Source: Branchiostoma floridae (lineage: Eukaryota > Chordata > Leptocardii > Amphioxiformes > Branchiostomatidae). From it: a DNA stretch of 64,000 bases. Positions 60,301 through 64,000 of this stretch are shown one piece after another. The stretch's first letter is position 1. Each line of letters starts with the position of its first letter. The translations under genes were made by a program, and so were the position numbers. The notes beneath the pieces are model-generated. The model saw nothing but the letters and a program-made list of their open reading frames with translations, did no database searches and was not told the origin of the DNA. Location of the stretch: positions 15,042,444-15,106,443 of the forward strand of contig NC_049995.1 of assembly GCF_000003815.2 (NCBI RefSeq), in the 5' to 3' direction.

Positions 60301-62743
60301 AGCGACGAATACAAAGATGCTATCGAAGAAAAGACCAGTGTTGCTGTCTCGGAAGAGCAGAAAGGTGACAAGACCGAGGTTCTTATCGAAACAAAACCTG
60401 TGGAAGAAGCGACTAGTAAGGTAATTCTAGACAACCTAGGGGCTGATATAAAACCACAGGAAGAAGTTGCTGTCAAAGAGCAAACGATAGCCAAGCCTGT
60501 CACGGGGGTAGAGGAAGAACCAAGTAATCAGATACAAGTAGAAGACAACTCTGAAAAACGCGAGCCACCATCAGAAACGACGAAGATTTCTCAAGAACTA
60601 GAAGACGTCAAATCAAGAACAACCACTAAAGAAAGAAAAGAGTTACCGACGGCTGGTGGCTCTGAAATACCTATCCTTCTGTTGACAGAGAAACAAGAGA
60701 AGCCACTTAAACCAGAATCCAAGAAGGACACGAAGAAAAAGGAAGACGCAAAGTCACGTCTTCCATTCTGGAAAAAGGACAAGACTTCAGCTGAGCAGGA
60801 GAAGTCTACTCCTGAGAAGAAGCCTACAAGGGAAGTACAGACAACAAAGAAAGAAGATCAGCCAAAACCTCAAACTACATCATCGAAGGAGGAGGCGAAG
60901 AAGAAAGAAGGTCCAACGTCGCGCCTTTCTTTCTTGAAGAAGAAGAAGAAAGAAGAACCTACGGTTCAGAAGCAAACTGAGAAGTCCAAACCTGAGACGG
61001 AGAAACCTTCACCCGAAGAACCCACGACTAAGACGGAGAAAGCAAAAACAAGGTACAACGAGCTGGACTCAAATACCCCTTTTTGTTTCCTATTGCTATC
61101 CGTCATTTTTGTCACTCTTTGGTGGTTTGTGCTTATTTATTCGCTCGTTTACTAGGGTGTTAGAAGATGTTACATAAACAGAAGATAAATTGTTATGCAA
61201 ATGTTTTTAGAACACGACAAATGGTAATGCAAAATGAATTAGCATGGTAAATTGTACTTATGTTTGCATCAATGAATGATTATATGAAAGCTTTCGCCAC
61301 AACATAACTAGTAATTATCATAAATTGAAATAATTTTTGATTTCAGTAAGCCCTATTGGCATGCTTTTGGGATATTCTAAACGTTTTACAAGCGCATTTG
61401 CTATGCATATATGATAATGATACGGGTATATGCGCTATATCAATGAAAAATCATTTATTGAACAACCCTTAGGACATTTGTTGAATAATTAACTTAAAAG
61501 TCAACAAGGCAGAGATCGAGTGTTGTAAGAGTTAAAGAGCGTTTTACTTGTAATAATAAGCTGTTTTAGAAATCTGTGATAAAGTTTGATCAGATTCTTT
61601 GAAAATAATAAAAAAGTAAGCAATGTTGGCATGTCTTGTTTTCTCGAGTATTTAATGTAAGTTGTATGGATATGAGTAAACTGAATACAATAAACGTGGG
61701 GCACTAGGCAAATAATGATAGCACTTCTAGCCTCCAAATTTTGAATTTGTAATCATGAATAAAGAGAAGAGCTAACCTATTTACCACCAAGATTTTTCTC
61801 CATATGAATTGTGATTTTTAACATCTGAAGAATGCTGGTTTCAAGAAGATTACAACTAACGTGTTGAAACTGGGATGATTTTTTCGGTCTTCAAGAAAGT
61901 CTTAAACAGAATTTTTAAGGTCAGTAATTTTTTTATTTTTTTGTCATGTAGCTCGTAGCCAAGAAGCATTTGTCCCAAAACATTGCAAGGGTATCTATTA
62001 CAAGAAAATCTGAGCCAACAGAAACGTTTTGTGAGCCCAGCATCAGATCAAGCCACCGTGAATGACCAGGGCCTCTTGTCGGGAATTTCTTATATCATTC
62101 AAAACATCTCCACGGCTTATTTATTGCTTTCATATCAGTTTGATAGATGTAATGCGTATTCATGTTCCGATTATATAAATGTGGTTGAGTTAATTGTAAC
62201 CATTTGAAATTCGAATAACCACCCTTCTCTGCAATCTTCAGGACCTTTTAACCCTTGATTTGAAAACTACGTCTGACCCAGTCTTAACTCAACTTTTACT
62301 CAGGGGTTCACCCACTTTACCAACAGAAACAAATACCCATATTATGCAGCTTACACAGACATACATACTCCAGACCAACCGTTTTCAAATTGATTGAATA
62401 TTTTCCTTTAAAATCTTGTATGTATATATATATTTATTTGTTGGATCCGTCACCCCACTGCTGTACTACTATTTAATTTGATCTCACATTGTTTTGTCCT
62501 TTGTTTATTTTATTTTCAAATGTCCTAGTGGTAATGTTAATATTAGCTTTGCTAGAGTGCACTTACCACTGTGTCCTATATGTGTACCAATAAAAAAAAA
62601 AAGAATAAACACCCCCCCCCCCCCATAATGATGATGTAACAATGATGATGATCAGCATGGACGGGTTTTCATTTTTCTCCAGCAATGACGACACCAAGCC
62701 GCAAGGTTTCATGGGAATATTGCGGTGCTGTAGGTGCTTCTGA
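54352..62743 (+). CDS. gene D: single CBM48 module with very long disordered tail and membrane-type end
   Basis: Exons 54346-54461 (ATG at 54352, MADCVPVKFSL), 54820-54919, 56896-61052 and 62683-62743 splice in phase. The module has VFVLGSWDGW, YYEYKF, HWIHD and FRTLNN, with the glycan-contact Trp, Lys, Thr and Asn kept. A tail of about 1350 residues follows: five 55-residue repeats, then Glu/Lys-rich sequence, then two basic-hydrophobic SRL-x-F motifs. The last exon gives SNDDTKPQGFMGILRCCRCF. An in-frame TAA at 57211-57213 interrupts the giant exon. Read literally the product has 175 residues (module plus a short tail), and the rest would need read-through, a short splice or a corrected base. 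The start is the first ATG in the 'a' exon because the ancestral leader exon is broken. Confidence 0.68.
55237..56816. mobile_element. piggyBac-like MITE in a gene D intron
   Basis: The inverted ends CCTATCCAGACTGGG and CCCAGTCTGGATAGG are separated by 1.58 kb, with a G run near the left end and a C run near the right. TTAA follows the right end; the left flank is TTCG, probably a mutated TTAA. No transposase. The interior shares TTGCCATGGCAAC, AAATTATGCTAAT and CAAGATGG with 42768-43729. Confidence 0.7.
57346..58188 (+). repeat. five tandem 55-56-residue repeats in the gene D tail
   Basis: Units start at 57346, 57511, 57679, 57847 and 58015 (165-168 bp). The consensus reads ETTSLQVADEIVKETEQVKD, then TV-VPVIES-DETS-KVS, then LVEDEHGAAEVENVETP. 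The repeats are highly alike, so the expansion is recent. The function of the unit is unknown. Confidence 0.9.
61053..62682 (+). other. last intron of gene D, usable as an alternative terminal exon
   Basis: If not spliced, the frame continues for 33 codons to TAG at 61153. Residues encoded by 61081-61152 are 24 uninterrupted, mostly hydrophobic residues (FCFLLLSVIF... to YSLVY). AATAAA signals at 61689 and 61758 could end such a transcript. The remainder includes a retroposon-like A-tailed stretch at 62430-62610 and a C run near 62612. Confidence 0.5.
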
Positions 62744-64000
62744 AGTCACAGCGAGGAAGAAAAAGGTGAATATTCTCTGCCTGTTTAGTTTTGAATTCTT
62801 CTGGATATGTGTTAACTAATTTTATGTTTGAACAAAATTGTTCAGTATTGGTGTTTAAAGTGTAGATGTTAGCACGTTGGTTTGATAATTTTTTGGTGAT
62901 TTTGGCACACTTAAGATGAATTAACATCAGCCGAGATAGTAAAGTTAATAAAGAAGTGTAAATTGCATTTCCCAGGGCACAGCAGCGTGGCATGTCAAAG
63001 TATCGAAACAGGGATCTATTGGTTCTAGGCCAAACGCTCTTTTACGCGTACGACACCATTTTATTACTTCTTACAAAGCCATTTTCTAATCAACCGTTGT
63101 GTTTTTTTCAGCGACGCAGATAAAGACAGCTCACAAGCGCATTAGCAAAGATACGTTTTGATTGGGAGTTAAGATGATTGATCAAAATATCTTTTCTTGC
63201 CTCCTTATTCAGTCAATAATTTAAGTGTAAATGAAACATGTTCACTACGATGGACAGAGCAAGAACAAACAAACAAGAAAAGATGTCCAAAAACATTTCA
63301 AAAGAGATCAAAAAGAGAAATAAAAAAAAAAAAAGAATTTAAGAACGTACAAAACAAACATATTCTAGACTAAAATGACGAAGGCAACCAAGCATGGTAC
63401 TTATTATAGAATTATTAGTTAATGATTATTTAGTACTAATTATCTAGGGATTTCTGTTTAACGTATTCAGTTTGACTTTGCACGGCTATAACTGTACTCT
63501 GTTGTACTCCAAAACGCCAATTACGTTGATATGATGTAGAAATTGTAATTCTAATTATGATGATTTTAGTCTTGATTTAAGAGTATGTCCTACTCTGTAT
63601 GCTAAATAAACATCAACAAAACCAACATAAGAGAGTACGTTGTGATCTGTTTATGTTATGACAAGTGGATATTCTTATCATTAAGCACCGGGATCAAAGC
63701 ATTGAAGGTTCACCTTTCACTTTTTGTAGTAAAGCCCTTTTATTATCCACAAGATGGAATACTAAGAACAGTATCATTCAAATCTTTTTTTAATCTATAC
63801 CTACAAAACACACTTCTTGGAGGAACAATATCTATTTTAGGTTACAAAAACATAAAACATTGAAAACAGTATCAAACCATTCTTCTCCGGCTCTATACCT
63901 ACCGACCACAGCATCACGACACAAAATACACACCAATTTTGCATAACTTGCAACACATCCTATTAGCCAACAATAATAGTATCATAATTGTAATATAAAA
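62744..64000 (+). other. gene D 3' UTR and flank
   Basis: After the stop, a GTGAAT donor at 62766 and a TTTTTTTCAG acceptor ending at 63111 suggest one untranslated exon from 63112. AATAAA at 63605-63610 is a plausible end. Beyond that I see nothing. Confidence 0.45.

Noticed and set aside
10856-62743. One single giant gene across the cluster
   Set aside because: Three initiator-like leaders, four ATG-bearing first exons or segments and clear terminal exons with stops (14599, 29558, 48208, 62743) favour four genes, though read-through transcripts cannot be excluded.

Overview
The window is intron-rich animal DNA, all genes read on the + strand, with long AT-rich introns, many fold-back transposon remnants and simple repeats. 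The repeat types and the gene content (a TRPV-type channel beside invertebrate-style multi-domain proteins) fit a marine invertebrate deuterostome, most likely a cephalochordate (amphioxus). That placement is inference; no search was run.

Layout. (1) 1-5165 holds the 3' half of a TRPV-like cation channel gene whose exons have been tandemly duplicated at four separate places. (2) About 7.1-62.7 kb holds four paralogous genes in a row, here called A (10856-14599), B (20390-29558), C (36644-48208) and D (54352-62743). Each encodes carbohydrate-binding modules of the AMPK-beta glycogen-binding type (CBM48). Every module is cut into the same three exons with the same intron phases: 'a' with the SWDGW strand pair, 'b' with the HEYKF and W-x-H-D strands, and 'c' with the FGTLNN strand. 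A has one module, B three, C five and D one. Long disordered linkers rich in Glu, Thr, Val, Pro and Lys join the modules or form the tail; some resemble the PEVK region of titin. None of the four has the AMPK-beta C-terminal complex-forming domain, so they are not AMPK subunits. They look like a lineage-specific family of glycogen-binding scaffold or tether proteins.

The three internal linkers of gene C carry a conserved W-x-V-V motif, in two cases followed by an acidic run, that resembles an LC3/ATG8-interacting region. Gene D has two alternative ends: a spliced form ending in a cysteine cluster (LRCCRCF), and an intron-retaining form ending in a 24-residue hydrophobic tail followed by its own poly(A) signals. 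Both would suit membrane attachment. By analogy with STBD1, the known glycogen-binding, membrane-anchored, ATG8-binding protein, the working hypothesis is a glycogen-tethering or glycophagy system built from CBM48 repeats. The analogy is functional inference, not homology.

In this haplotype two genes look interrupted. Gene C has a 962-bp TTAA-flanked (piggyBac-like) element inside a coding exon, and gene D has a single in-frame TAA in its giant exon. Genes B, C and D share a probable initiator and short leader exon (18501, 31727, 50773), suggesting separate but related promoters. A run of 100 N (48001-48100) marks an assembly gap in the last intron of C. The regions between genes consist of fold-back elements, a mariner deletion derivative, retroposed fragments and minisatellites. 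I found no supportable gene on the - strand.
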